From Chinchilla lanigera (lineage: Eukaryota > Chordata > Mammalia > Rodentia > Chinchillidae): a stretch of 64,000 nucleotides of DNA. The stretch's first letter is position 1. Each line of letters starts with the position of its first letter. The DNA lies in contig NW_004955460.1 in the NCBI RefSeq assembly GCF_000276665.1, positions 2,339,450 to 2,403,449 of the forward strand, read 5' to 3'. The translations under genes and the position numbers were made by a program. The notes beneath the pieces were generated by a model. The model ran no database searches and was not told the DNA's origin. It was given only the letters and a program-made list of their open reading frames with translations. Positions 11,336 to 22,110 of this stretch are shown here, piece after piece.

Positions 11336-13069
11336 TTTAAGGAAAAAAATGATAAAATATAGAGTACTTAAACTAGTATATAACAGGAACTTTGTGCTAT
11401 GTGAAAATGAAAAATTAGCAGTCTTTGTCTCTGCCTTGCGCCATACAAAACTTTAAAACCCCTAAATGGAAACTCTTTTCTCAAACCATTTGAGTCAGTA
11501 CAAGCATTAAGAACTAAAATAACAAATCTTGGCCAGGGTGCTAGATCTCAGAGGTACATGTGAGAGCCAGTCTTAAAACCGTAACAGTCTTTTCATGTAA
11601 TCTCACACTGGAAGAAGACGGGAATCTGATAAAACTAAATTCCAAGTTATTAGGTTACTACTCACCCTTCTTTTGTATCAGCCTTTTCTAATATCAAGCA
11701 GTCTTTCTAATTCCAAGTTCTATCCTACCTGTCTGTTGCTCCATGGCTTTTATTGTTGAAAATTGTTTTCTACTTACAAAAGCAATTCAACAACTTATTC
11801 TTGCTTAAATTGATAAGGTAAACCATTCCACTCTGCCTTCTTTTACTTTTTTCACATTCCTTTTTATCTTGCTAATTTGTGAAGTATATTTATGCTCTGG
11901 CTAAACCAATTTGTAATTTGCTTTACAAACCTTGTACACTTGATTAAGACCTTAAGAAAACCATGAAATCCTAAGGGTGGAAGTGATGTTTGCGATCCAT
12001 TTGCCTGGTTGCCCATGGAATGCAGGCATCCTGAGGATTCCTAGCTTTCTGGTATTTCTGCTTACATGGAGCTCACCACTTCTTAGTGAATCCATGGGCC
12101 TGCCCTTGTAAATATCAAGAATGCAGGCAGAACAAAGGGAATAAAATATTGGTGTCTTACTATTGTATGAAAGAATGGATTCTGCTACTTGCCAAATGCA
12201 GCATTTTCAAGTGGGAGGTTGGGATTGTAAAAGCTCTAAAAAATTTGGTAGTCAGCAAAGCTGCAAGTGGTGAAACGTTCTGCCAAAAGTAAATTCTACT
12301 TTGCTGATTATTTAAGATCATCTATCCATAATAATTTTCTGAAGCTTAGCACATATATGAATTAAAGGACAATAGGTGCATTATTCCATCCCAAAACTAT
12401 TTGTTCTCTTTTCTCTCCTAGTCCCAGATGGTTAAAATCAAGTTATCTTTTTTTAGAAGTATAAGGAGATAGTTAGGCAACGAGGTGAAGATAGTGTCAA
12501 AGAGAAAATATGGGCAGAGATGCACTAAATTCCATTTTATTCTTCATCTTGACCTGATAATATGACTGTAATTGCTGAACCTTGTTTTCCCCTTCTAAGA
12601 GTATTGATACCTTCCTGGAACACTGCAAGGAAGATCAGTGGTGATCTGTGAAGAAAGTACCTTACCCTGCTCAGTTCTAGGTGTCCATTAATAGATAGCC
12701 ATTTTCCAGACTGTCCATCTCTTAGCTCCATTTTGAGAGACTCTGGTTTTCACAGGACCCTGCAGACTGGAAGTCTATGACCCTGCTGGGCGGTATGATT
12801 TTCTACATCTCCCCAAATTGAACCCCTGGTTCCCATTGATCAAGACTCGTCTTTCCAAGAAAGTTCTCATCCCTCTTGTTCGTGCAGCAAAGCACAACCA
12901 CACAACCTTTCTATGACCTTGTGATGCTTTATATTGATTGTGAAGCCCATCATTCTGGGCCCAATTCTGGTGGTTTCCTGTGGGCAGCCAAGTGCAGACA
13001 CCTAGACAAACAGGATCTGGGAGCTCAGAGGAACATGCAGAGCAGGGGTCAGAGGAAGGCATACAAGCC
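11336..13069. other. Unique non-coding sequence
   Basis: No gene, RNA or obvious repeat beyond the short block 11464-11528 that resembles 10247-10310. Small open frames such as 12086-12292 and 12876-13124 show no recognisable domain. Confidence 0.4.
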
Positions 13070-13340
13070 AACGTTCATTTATCCATCCATTCCCACATCC
13101 ACTACACGTGTGCTGAATTTCTAATATTTGTCTAATATTTGCCTCTAAGCATTTGCATAGGGACTAGTGGATAAAACAGGCAAGAACCTGATGTTATGAA
13201 GTTACATTTTTTATCTACAATTCTGATGTGGGAAAAGAGAACAGTAAAGAGGAGAGTACAAAGATTAACAAGCCAAATATATAATAAGTTTGGTCAAGGA
13301 GAGAAAATAAATGAGAAGAAGATGAGGGGGAAAGGCATGG
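13070..13340 (+). repeat. Ancient mammalian interspersed repeat
   Basis: It resembles the repeat at 4730-5110: 'cctctaagcatttgcatagg', 'ggataaaacaggcaagaacc', then an A-rich stretch around 13240-13330. It is old and the boundaries are approximate. Confidence 0.4.
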
Positions 13341-13769
13341 GCTCAGGGAGCTAAAGGGCAGATGGTGTGAACCTTGAACCCACTGCCAGAATTTTGGCTT
13401 TACTCTCATGACACAAGATCACTGAATATACAAAACTGTAACCTGATGCACGTTTGACAAGATCATTTTTGTCATTGTCCTCAAAATGGACTGCAGAAAT
13501 TGTGTTCTATAGAACCCAAAACTGGTCCCCAGTAAGCAACCACAAAGAATGAGCACTAGAACTCTTTCAGAATTCTCTTGCACATCAACTCTGGGCTGGT
13601 CCAAGAACTGGATTTTTACCAAAGGATGTGGTGGAAGTAGTTCTGAACTTAACAGGGCCTGACAGCTTCAGTTTTAATAACATTAAGAGTTCCCATATGC
13701 CATGTTGGAAGTTGGGCTACTCTGTTGTAGAGCCCACAGGGCAAGGCCATGTGGAGAGTGACAGACCCG

Positions 13770-13985
13770 AGAATAAAAAGGAATTTTTTCAAAAAGAGAG
13801 AATAGAAGTAGCAATGGAAACAAAGTCTTTGCAAATGGGGAGGAAAAGGGGGGTGAAGGGTGAGGAGAGAAATGGGGAAAAAAGAATTAAGATACATTAT
13901 GTACACGTACAAATACCCTATGATGAATGTGACCATTATGTATGGGAAACATGTACTAATAAAAAAGTGAATAAATGGTAAAACA
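13770..13985 (+). mobile_element. 5'-truncated L1 3' UTR
   Basis: A G/A-rich block containing 'gaaacaaagtctttgcaaat' followed by 'ggggtgaaggg' matches the antisense 3' UTR of the L1 at 27660-29687 ('gtaacaaagctttgcaaata', 'ggttgaaggg'). It continues into a terminal segment 'gatacattatgtacacgtac' and ends 'actaataaaaaagtga', a plausible polyadenylation end. A minus-strand open frame through here is a shadow. Confidence 0.6.
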
Positions 13986-14249
13986 TAAAACACCATAAAC
14001 ATGTATTGTATATGAAGAGAAACAAAGACTTATCTGTCCCAGGTGAGTCCAGTTATACTCAGATGATCAGAGCCTGCTAAGAAGACAAATGTATGGAAGC
14101 CATTTTGGACATTCCATCTTGATCTTCCTGGAGGCCACCACATGAGATTCCTCAAGGAAAATCCGTCCAGCTAAGTCCTTTTTTAAGCCAACAGAATCAC
14201 AACAATCAATAAAATTGTGTTTTTTTTTAAACCCTACCTTCACTGGAGG

Positions 14250-14520
14250 CTCAACAGATAACTGGACGGGATGGATAGTGGGCAAGGGCAGAAGCTGGAG
14301 GCAGTGGAAGAAATCTAGGATGGGAATGAAAGTGGCACAGCCATGGCTGAAGCAGAGGAGATGGAATGAAGTCAGATTTCACATGTCTTAAAGCCAGAGA
14401 ATTGTTTGAAGGATTGGATATGGACTGTGGGAGAATAGGAGCTTAAAACTGAATGGAAGATACCTTTGACTTTGGGCCCAGAAGAGAAGTCCATCAGGTG
14501 GGGATTTAGGGCCCAGAAGG
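14250..14520 (+). repeat. Ancient mammalian interspersed repeat
   Basis: The pieces 'gggcaagggcagaagctgga', 'gcagtggaagaaatc' and 'aaggattggatatggactgt' resemble the downstream part of the same old repeat type seen at 4730 and 13070. Boundaries are uncertain. Confidence 0.35.
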
Positions 14521-14533
14521 AGGGTTGACAAAC

Positions 14534-14612
14534 TTTAGGCAACTGCTGCCAGAGGGCTCACTAGGGAAGCAGAGGCCTCTTACCACAAGAAGGTGAGAAA
14601 GTGACAGCCACA
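14534..14612 (+). repeat. Local repeat pair, unit A
   Basis: About 79 bp, roughly 80% identical by eye to 15795-15873 in the same orientation. Both contain 'ctgccagagggct' and 'aagaaggtga', and both end 'gccacac'. Family unknown. Confidence 0.7.
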
Positions 14613-15379
14613 CCAAGAAGCTTGGTCCAAGGTTTTATAGAGTGTCAGTGGTGAAGGAGTCCTCAGGGCTGCTGTCTGACCTACACACCCCTTCCCTGTC
14701 CCTAGTCCCCATTAGTCTGTCTTAACATGAGCCACCATCTTGTTGGAAGACCATCTTGTCTTTAAATTAGGCAGGAGGGCTCTGTCTCTTCTTTAAATCC
14801 CACAGAATTTATGTGTTTGCACATAGCAGAGATTCAACAAGTGCTTCTTCAAAATGACTTCAAGGAAATCTTGTAGATGCAGAAGACAACTTTTCCCTGA
14901 TAGAGACATGGGTGATGTCAGAGAAAAAAGACAGCATTTTTTAAGTGTGAAAACCTGCCTTACTAAATGTCTCATTGCCTTGGGAAGCAATGCATTATTT
15001 TCTCCATCTGGCATATGTTAAATAGTTGTGAAAATACAAAAAGTTCCTGTGAATTTCCTCAAAAAAATCTTGACAGGCTTTGCACTATTTTGGACTCTTC
15101 TGATTTGTATTATGACATTCAAACTGCGATAAAACAAAATAAAATAATATAGAATAATAAAATAAAGTAAAACCTGCTTAGGCAGTGTGAAGCCTTCCAC
15201 ACCTTCTGGGTAATAAGTAAGCACATTTATATAAACAAAAAACTAGAGTGAAAGCAAAATTGAGGGAAAAGTCTTGTTTTTGAAATTCACAGAGTTGAAA
15301 TTAGCTCAGTCATTTTAAGTTGTTTTATCAACATTTTAAGAATGTTAACTAAAATATTTGGTTTGTTTATATCATAGAA

Positions 15380-15550
15380 TCATGGAGTTTTTGAACTCCA
15401 TGAAGCTTAACATTATTCTAGTCCAGTATGTTCTTTTGACAGATAAAGAATCACAAGCCCAGAGAGGCCAAGATTTTCCAAAGGTCGAATAGCCAGTTGG
15501 AGGTAGAGTAAATGCTACACTCAATTTTCATAATTCTTGGTTCAGTTTTC
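15380..15550 (-). mobile_element. MIR-like SINE, antisense
   Basis: The order 'gacagataaagaatcacaag', 'cccagagaggccaag' and 'aatagccagttggaggtaga' is the usual inverted MIR core/tRNA side ('acagatgaggaaactgaggc' type words). It is diverged. Confidence 0.55.
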
Positions 15551-15579
15551 TTCCCAAACTACTCCTGAAATATCTCATG

Positions 15580-15727
15580 CACTGGGCATAGTGGCTCCTG
15601 GCTATAATACCAGCACTCGGGAGGCTGAAGCAGGAGGATTGTGGTGAGTTGGAGGTCAGCCTAGGCTACGTAGTGAGTTCCAGTCAGCTTGAAACACAAA
15701 GTAAGACCTTGTCTCAAAGAAAATATG
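15580..15727 (+). mobile_element. B1 SINE with duplication
   Basis: A sense B1 with 'ggaggctgaagcaggaggat', a tandem middle unit ('ggtcagcctaggctacgtag', then 'gtcagcttgaaacacaaagt') and 'gaccttgtctcaaag' before a short A-rich end. Confidence 0.85.
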
Positions 15728-15794
15728 TATTTCTAATATAAGGCTTTGCCTTGGTACCTAAATTTCTACACCTGTCTAAGAGGAAAGACAGGCT

Positions 15795-15873
15795 TCAGGC
15801 AGCCACTGCCAGAGGGCTGAGCAGGGAGGCAGTGCCCTCTTACAATAAGAAGGTGAAAAAGTGGTGGCCACAC
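15795..15873 (+). repeat. Local repeat pair, unit B
   Basis: Partner of 14534-14612; see that entry. The similarity fades on both sides, so this looks like two copies of a short repeat rather than a long segmental duplication. Confidence 0.7.
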
Positions 15874-16059
15874 TTCTAGAAAGGATGCAGTAATAAAGTC
15901 AGGCAAAAGAAAGTGGAAGGTCATGAAGGTGGCTCCAGATACAGCAGTGGTGGCGGGGAGAAAACTCAAGCCCTATCCTGAAAGATATCTACTTTCTGAG
16001 TGTAAATATTTCCACTTCCTGTCAGTGGGACCTGCCACTTCTTAAAGAAAATGCCATAG

Positions 16060-16290
16060 TGATTTGATCAGGTACACAGACTGCACTAATCCCTTCCCGG
16101 GTTCTACTAAGTACAACTGTGTGACCATGGGTGAGTCACCTTACCTCTCCATTCTTCATTCCCTTCACCCTCAAAATGGGCATAATAAAGCACTTGTCTC
16201 ACTGGGTTGTTGTGGTGATTCAAGATTAGGATTTTTAAGAGTTAAAAACATTCCTGGTACATACTAAACACTATGAAAGTATCTAATCAA
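16060..16290 (+). mobile_element. MIR SINE
   Basis: Sense MIR: 'actgtgtgaccatgggtgag', 'tcaaaatgggcataataaag', 'ctgggttgttgtggtgattc' and 'attcctggtacatactaaac' follow the canonical order from tRNA-like region through core to 3' end. Confidence 0.85.
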
Positions 16291-16488
16291 TGAATTCATT
16301 AGTAAATTAAACTTAGTTCATGTCCATGAATTTGACCTTTTCCCGTCATCTTAGGGCTTTTTATAAGGCATCTCCTGCCCTTTTGACAATGTTTGCTTAC
16401 GATCCTGTACACTCCTACCACCAGTACTGCTGACATAATGGACCCAGAGGATGATTCTGTGGCCAACCCAGTGAAGTAGTGAGGTGGC

Positions 16489-16509
16489 TTTCTTTTCTTT
16501 CTTTCTTTT

Positions 16510-16569
<60 letters not shown>

Positions 16570-16700
16570 TTTCTTTTCCTTCCCCTCCCTGTCCCTCTCC
16601 CTGTCCCCTCTCCCACTCCTGCTCCCTGTCCCTCTCCCTTTCTCTCTCTCTCTCTTCCTTCCTTCCTTCCTTCCTTCCTTCCTTCCTTCCTTCCTTCCTT
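16489..16700 (+). repeat. Polypyrimidine array (TTTC)n - CT-rich - (TTCC)n
   Basis: About 210 bp of nearly pure pyrimidine: TTTC units to about 16572, a C-rich imperfect middle, CT dinucleotides, then TTCC units from 16655. It abuts the 3' end of the minus-strand B1-dID that starts at 16701, so it is most likely an expanded SINE A-tail. The long open frames here are artefacts. Confidence 0.95.
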
Positions 16701-16893
16701 GTTGCATTACTGGACGTTAACCCAGGACCTTCACACTGGACTACATACTCAGCCTTTTTTAAAATTTTGTATTTTGACAGGCAGTCTTGCTAAGTTGCTA
16801 CATTGCCCAAGCTGGGCTCAAACTTGAAATCCTCCTGCCTCAGCTTCCCAGAATGCTGGGTTTGTAGGTGTTCTCCGGCACCTCTGGTTGTGA
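16701..16893 (-). mobile_element. B1-dID composite SINE
   Basis: Reversed ID half at 16701-16757 ('aacccaggaccttcacactg', 'gactacatactcagcc') followed by a reversed B1 without duplication ('ttgctacattgcccaagctg', 'atcctcctgcctcagcttcc', 'gttctccggcacctctgg'). Its tail end joins the pyrimidine array. Confidence 0.85.
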
Positions 16894-17562
16894 AGTAGCT
16901 CCTTATGAGGCACAGGATCCTATGGCTTCCAGATTGGGGGCATTGATACATGAGTGGCACCTGGGGTAGGCGCTCACGCTCACCAAGAAAGGGATTTCCC
17001 CACTGAACTCCTCAGCACAGCATGCTGGCATGGCACCCCTCATTCTCTGTGCCTCTGAGAAAGCTTGGGCTCTGTGCTCTTAGCAGACCTATGCAGGAGT
17101 GTGTGTTTATATTTAAACTCACAATCCTTCCCATGCTGCAGTTGCTTGGCTTCTTTCTATTACATATTTAGGTAACATTTGTACTAGAATGAGAACTCAA
17201 TTCTATTTTTCTCCTGACTCATGCTTGTAATAGAAAGTGAAGACATTTTGTTTTCTAATCACTAACATTTCCATATGAATAAAAGTCTAATTAATTCATA
17301 AGTTCAATTAACTGATGTACATTTATTTAGTACTTGACTTGTGCCAAATGCTATGCTGTTTCATTGGCCTAAAATTGTTTTGCTAATTAGTGGGGTCTCA
17401 GAGCAGGAAGCCAGAGTTGAAACTAGATTTTCTTCAAGGACCAGAAAAATATCAGTTCTTGTCAAAAGCAATTAAGGCAAAGTTAAATAAAGGTATGGAG
17501 AAAATAAAGACTAGTGGGACCTGTGGCAAACTGATTAGACATTTTCTGGATGATGAAAGTAG
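16894..17562. other. Unique non-coding sequence
   Basis: No gene or clear repeat. A short piece near 17310-17370 ('tttatttagtacttgacttg') could be a MIR or L2 scrap. Confidence 0.4.
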
Positions 17563-17725
17563 CTGGGCATGATAGTACATATTTGTAATCCCAATACTTT
17601 GGGAGGCTGAAGCAGTAGGATCCAAAGTTCAAGCCCAGACTGGGCAATATAGTGACTTACAAAGAGTTAGGGATACAGTATGAGAACACTGGATTCAATC
17701 CCCATTACCGTAGAAAAGTAAAATA
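17563..17725 (+). mobile_element. B1-dID composite SINE
   Basis: The B1 half without duplication ('gctgggcatgatagtacata', 'ttgggaggctgaagcagtag', 'gactgggcaatatagtgact') is followed directly by the ID half ('agttagggatacagtatgag', 'ggattcaatccccattaccg'). This copy shows the normal short junction, unlike 6614-6977. Confidence 0.85.
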
Positions 17726-19285
17726 TGAAAGAAATTTAAATGTAATTTTTAATTCAAAAATCATTATCCATTTCTAAGAAAACTTAAACTTTATAGGAAG
17801 TCAGTTAGAGGTCTCCCAGTTCTGAACTTTTGTCTGTATTTAGGTGTAGTTGGAAGGCTGGTTAAGTCTAGAGCTAATCTACACTACTGCTGGACAGCCA
17901 ATCTTGTGGAAAAAACTCATTTGTTCTTTTTCACAACTTCATCTAAGAGGCCACAGGGCAAAGAATCACCTCTTAATTACCCTAAATAGAAATACTTCAA
18001 GAGAACAGTGCGTTTCAGTGATGGAATATTGCAGGACACAGGAACTTTTGCATCATTTCCTGCCATGTACAAGAAAGAGCAAGTCTAAAAGATGGGGATG
18101 GGATTGGAGCAGAAAGGTCCACCATTTGAGCTCGTACTACAGAGTGTGGTCCCTGGTAAGTCAGTCCACAGGTCAGAGTTGGGATATTCATGGCACAGCA
18201 ACAGAGAACCACACCACCAACAAAGAAGCAGTGGATTTGGTTTGTGACCAGAGTGCCCAGAGACATCAAAATTGAAAAGAACAGGAGTGACGTATCAGTC
18301 TAGTAGACAGCCACTGCCTGGAACATTGTGGAGAGTACAGTGCACTGATTAAAGGTGGAGGATCCCACAGAGCACTGGACACACAAGAAAAAATTTCAGG
18401 GATGCTTGGGCTTAAAGACTTTACTGGGTAAGTTTGAAGCATTTTAACGGGGTCATTGCCTTTGCACTGCAAGACCCAGAGGAGGTCAGGCTGCAGTCTT
18501 GGCAGAGGGGGAAATTAAGAAGCAGCCCTCCGTCTCTGTCAGAGTATCATAAAGTGAGCAGTGTTGAGGACCTTCGAAAGCCTGTGATATAAAGTTGAAA
18601 ACAGCTAGAAAATGCTTGAAACAGCATTTTACCATAGTTACAACTCAAGCAGCCTGAGAAATCATGTAGAAGCCCAGTGTACAAGGGGCGATTTTAAGGG
18701 GAGCCTCTGGCTATCCCAACTAGAGCATACACTTCACCGCTTCAGTATGACAGTCGTCTAGATGTAAGCAGGCATGACATCAGATATTTTTCACCATGAA
18801 ATTTGTTGATTTATGATTTCCATAGGGTCTCCCCATTTAGACAGGAATGTCAGAATGTGGCTTGAAGGTTCTTCTTCTTTGCCTTGTAAAGAACAAGATA
18901 ATTACTTATTTTTCTCAATGAGGCACAACTGGTTTCAATCAATTTACCCGGAATAGGAAATAAGTTTCCTGAGCTGGCTGAGGATAGCTCCGCTCTAGCA
19001 GTCCTCTCCTCCAACAAGGGCCACTCATCTCTCTGACCTGTCATCCTTTCTGCAAACCTTCCACCACCACTCTTTGTTGCCTCCCATGTATCACTGACTC
19101 CCAAAGAAATCTCCCCAGTGATAGCTGCCACTGCCTGACAGATCCTCAAAAATAAAAAATCATGTGTTTTAAGAGGAATCTTCTCCCTGCATGATTTTGA
19201 GAGGAAGGTACATATGGTTCAATAGGAAGCAATGACCACAGACTCCATGACTTTCCACTCAATCCCTTTTTTTTTTTAAAAAAAA
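17726..19285. other. Unique non-coding sequence
   Basis: A 141-codon plus-strand open frame (17850-18275) and its antisense overlap are present. The predicted product has no domain or motif that I recognise, and no start context or splice structure supports it. I treat it as non-coding. Confidence 0.4.
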
Positions 19286-19412
19286 GTTATCTCTTTGGTG
19301 CTTTGAGATAAGGTCTCATTATGTAATCCCCCAAGCTGGCCATGAACTGGCAATCCTCCTCAGTCTCCTGAGTGCTAGGATTGTGGATGGGGGCCACCAT
19401 ACCTGGCCCACT
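19286..19412 (-). mobile_element. B1-related SINE, antisense
   Basis: Reversed B1 words: 'gagataaggtctcattatgt', 'ccccaagctggccatgaact', 'caatcctcctcagtctcctg' and 'gggccaccatacctggcc', preceded by an A/T-rich tail. No duplication is seen. Confidence 0.75.
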
Positions 19413-19694
19413 TACTGAAATTTTTTTTTAACATTAAAGAAGAAAACAGTGAGAGGTTTGGAGAAAACACAATATGTTGGGTTTATAGACAAGAAACATA
19501 CAGATGCCCACAAAACTCTAAACTCTCAATTTTAATAGCTCCTGAAAAATTCAAAAGAATTTGCCTCATGCTAGAAAACTGAGCACTGGATTTCAGTACA
19601 TTGGCTAAATGACTGTCAAGGTATGTTCAATTTTTGTAACCTATAATTTCATGACTTTTAATATTCATGGTCACATTTGAGCTATAATTGTTTT

Positions 19695-19908
19695 CTTTTG
19701 TTTTTATAGTATTACAAGTAGAATTCAGGGCCCTTTGCATGCTAGGCAAGTACTATACTACTGTGCCACATCCTTAGATAACCACTGCTTTGTTTAATTT
19801 TGAGAAAAGGTCTTGCTAAGTTGCCTAGATTGGCCTTGAACTTGTGATGTTCCTGCCTCAGCCCCCTGCATAGCTGGGATTACAAGTGTGCAGCATCATG
19901 CTTGGATT
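19695..19908 (-). mobile_element. B1-dID composite SINE
   Basis: Reversed ID half ('gaattcagggccctttgcat', 'gctaggcaagtactatacta') followed by a reversed B1 half ('gaaaaggtcttgctaagttg', 'cctagattggccttgaactt', 'gggattacaagtgtgcagc'). Confidence 0.85.
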
Positions 19909-20679
19909 GAACTGCATTCTTTGAAAGAGAAGGACAAAAATAAGATTTGAGTTTTCAGTTGGAAAGTAGTTGAACCACCAAAGATGCAAGAGAGATACAA
20001 GGAAGAAAAACACATGGGAGGTGTTTCATCTCAGACCAGGGCTTTTATTTTGCCTCAAGTGTCTTATTTCACTAGTGACTTACTTTTGAACTCTACTTCT
20101 ATTTCTGTTGATTTTCCTAATAAATATACCATCATAAGGGTCAGGAGTGAGTTTATTAAAAAGCCTGGGAAGACCATGTATTCATTGGGAAATGACCTTG
20201 TAGCATTCATCCCAAGTCTGAATCAAGATGGGTCAAAGTCAAGGTTCCAACTACATTTGGAAAAAGGTGCATAGTCCCAATAAAATGATACATAGCATTG
20301 TGAGACTAATGGTGCAGGCAACACCTACAGAAGCTGGCACTGGATAATGTCATTTTGATAGATACCCCAAATTGGAGAAGAGACGGCTTTGGAAAACTGA
20401 AAAAATTAGTCTTGCAAAAGCACCACATTGGACAATTCTTGGCTTCCTTTTCTCTGTCTATATCTGCCAGAAGCAGAGATGCTCTATGGACCCCCAAGAG
20501 GTGCAGCTCAAAGGGGCTCAGAAATGAGAAGATGCTTCTGTAGACACAACACTGGATGGTTTGATAGCATTAAGACAAAATGATACCCACCAAGACAGAT
20601 AATTTAAGTTATAAAAAGAACAGATTAAAATTAAACCAGGGAAAAAAGGATCCCACTGTACATGACAGAAAGTGGGGGC
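19909..20679. other. Unique non-coding sequence
   Basis: No gene, RNA or repeat recognised. The open frame 19984-20274 (96 codons) has no recognisable motif. Confidence 0.4.
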
Positions 20680-21265
20680 AAATCTATTGTCAGGGCTGAC
20701 ACTTTTCCATGAGGTGGAAAAACAACACAGAGAATATTCAAATTTTTAAAATTTATTATAGTAAAAGACATATTGCTGATAATTACCCTCCAAATACTCC
20801 CCCTGCCTTCCAACCTGCATATCCCACCATTCTGGCCATTTTCTGAAACAGTTCTGAAAATTCTCTTTCCTGAGTGTTTTTAGTTGTGCTGATGTGGTTG
20901 CTTCAGTGTTCTGAATTGATTCAGATATTTACAGAAATTTCTGTCAAACAAAAACGTGATGGTGTTCAATAGATCTGGCACTATACAACTTCAGTTTTTT
21001 CCTCAAAGTCAAAATTACCATTGAAAAGCAAACATTTGGAATTCACGCAGTACATTGAGGTATGTATGATAGCATAAGTAAAGACACTATTGAAAAAGCA
21101 CTTCCAGAACTGCTTCAGAAAGTTCCAGGACCAATGGGATAAATGTATTTAAAGTGAGGGGCATATTTTAAATATTAATTGGGGATTAATGGAAACGTTC
21201 TATACTGTAATCAAAAATTTAAACATTCACCATTTTATTTGATCATACCACCCTTGTATTTTATG
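20680..21265 (+). mobile_element. Palindromic mariner derivative, copy 2
   Basis: The left arm read on the minus strand gives a clear decayed mariner transposase C-terminus, including 'TSAQLKTLRKENFQNCFRKW' and then 'GEYLEGN'. The right arm read on the plus strand gives 'FLKVKITIEKQTFG' and then a frame-shifted 'cttccagaactgcttcagaaag' block, ending 'aatttaaacattcaccat'. The two arms are inverted copies of one transposase end, and no 5' half of the gene is present. Confidence 0.8.
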
Positions 21266-21460
21266 CCAAGAATTTTGCTAAATCCTTTCTGAGAATTGCT
21301 CTTTAACTCACAACAGTACCGTGATGTAGCTACCATTATAATGTCTGGTGATTCTATATTAATGCAGAGATATAGATTAAATTATTTGCATAAGAACATT
21401 CTTATGGTGGTAAGGGACCCAGCTGGGGAAAAACCAGAAGTTGTACGGTGCCAGATCCAG
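21266..21460 (-). mobile_element. MIR-like SINE, antisense
   Basis: Inverted MIR-like order: 'ttaactcacaacagtaccgt', 'gatgtagctaccattataat', 'taaattatttgcataagaac' and 'gggacccagctggggaa'. It is highly diverged. Confidence 0.45.
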
Positions 21461-21502
21461 TGAATAAGGTGAATGAAGACACACTGTCTTTTCATTTGAC
21501 AG

Positions 21503-21580
21503 AAATCACCATAAATATTTGAATCAGTTTAGGATATCGAGGCAGCTCTGACAGCACAGCTAAACACACTCATAAATGAA
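21503..21580 (+). mobile_element. Mariner transposase fragment
   Basis: A short plus-strand frame reads 'DIEAALTAQLNTLINER', matching the same block as 'TSAQLKTL' in copy 2. It lies about 240 bp beyond copy 2 and is cut off on the right by L1-like sequence. It may be a separate fragment of the same family. Confidence 0.6.
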
Positions 21581-21589
21581 AGGCAAGAA

Positions 21590-22110
21590 CATGATGCCAT
21601 TCTATGCTTAACTTATATAAGATCAACTTCTAAAATTTCACATATAATTTAGCTCAAGCAGTGCTTGCCTTTCTGTGACTGGCTTGTTTTGCTTACCACA
21701 GTGATTTCCAATTCCATCCAAATTGTTGCACATGACAAAATTTCACTTTTTAATGTCTGAATAATATTCCCTTGTGCACATGGACCACTTTTTATTTATC
21801 CATTCATGAGCTGATAGGCACTATGCTGTTTGTTTCTTAACTATTGTGTATGTTATATTAAATATGGATGTGCTGATGTCTTGTCCACATAGCGATTTAA
21901 TTTTCTTTGGATATATACTCAGGAATGGGATTGCTGGATCATTGTAGTTCTATTTTTAATTATGTGAGGAGTTTTCATACTGTTTTCTGCAGTGGCAATA
22001 GTAACTTACATTCCCAGAAACAGTGTTCAGGTATTTCCACTTTTCCATATCCTTGTTAGCCCTTTCATTTTATTCTTTTTGATAATAGCTTTTCTTATGG
22101 CTTTTCAGAT
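21590..22110 (-). mobile_element. Old L1 3' part, antisense
   Basis: The plus strand shows reversed L1 ORF2 and 3' UTR words: 'tctgaataatattcccttgt', 'tggatatatactcaggaatg', 'ggattgctggatcattgtag' and 'ttacattcccagaaacagtg'. The order fits an L1M on the minus strand. Confidence 0.75.

Noticed and set aside
16299..16793. Several open frames of Lys/Arg/Glu or Phe/Leu/Ser repeats
   Set aside because: They are translations of the TTTC/TTCC pyrimidine array.
17850..18275. 141-codon plus-strand open frame
   Set aside because: No recognisable domain, an equally open antisense frame overlaps it, and there is no splice or polyadenylation context.
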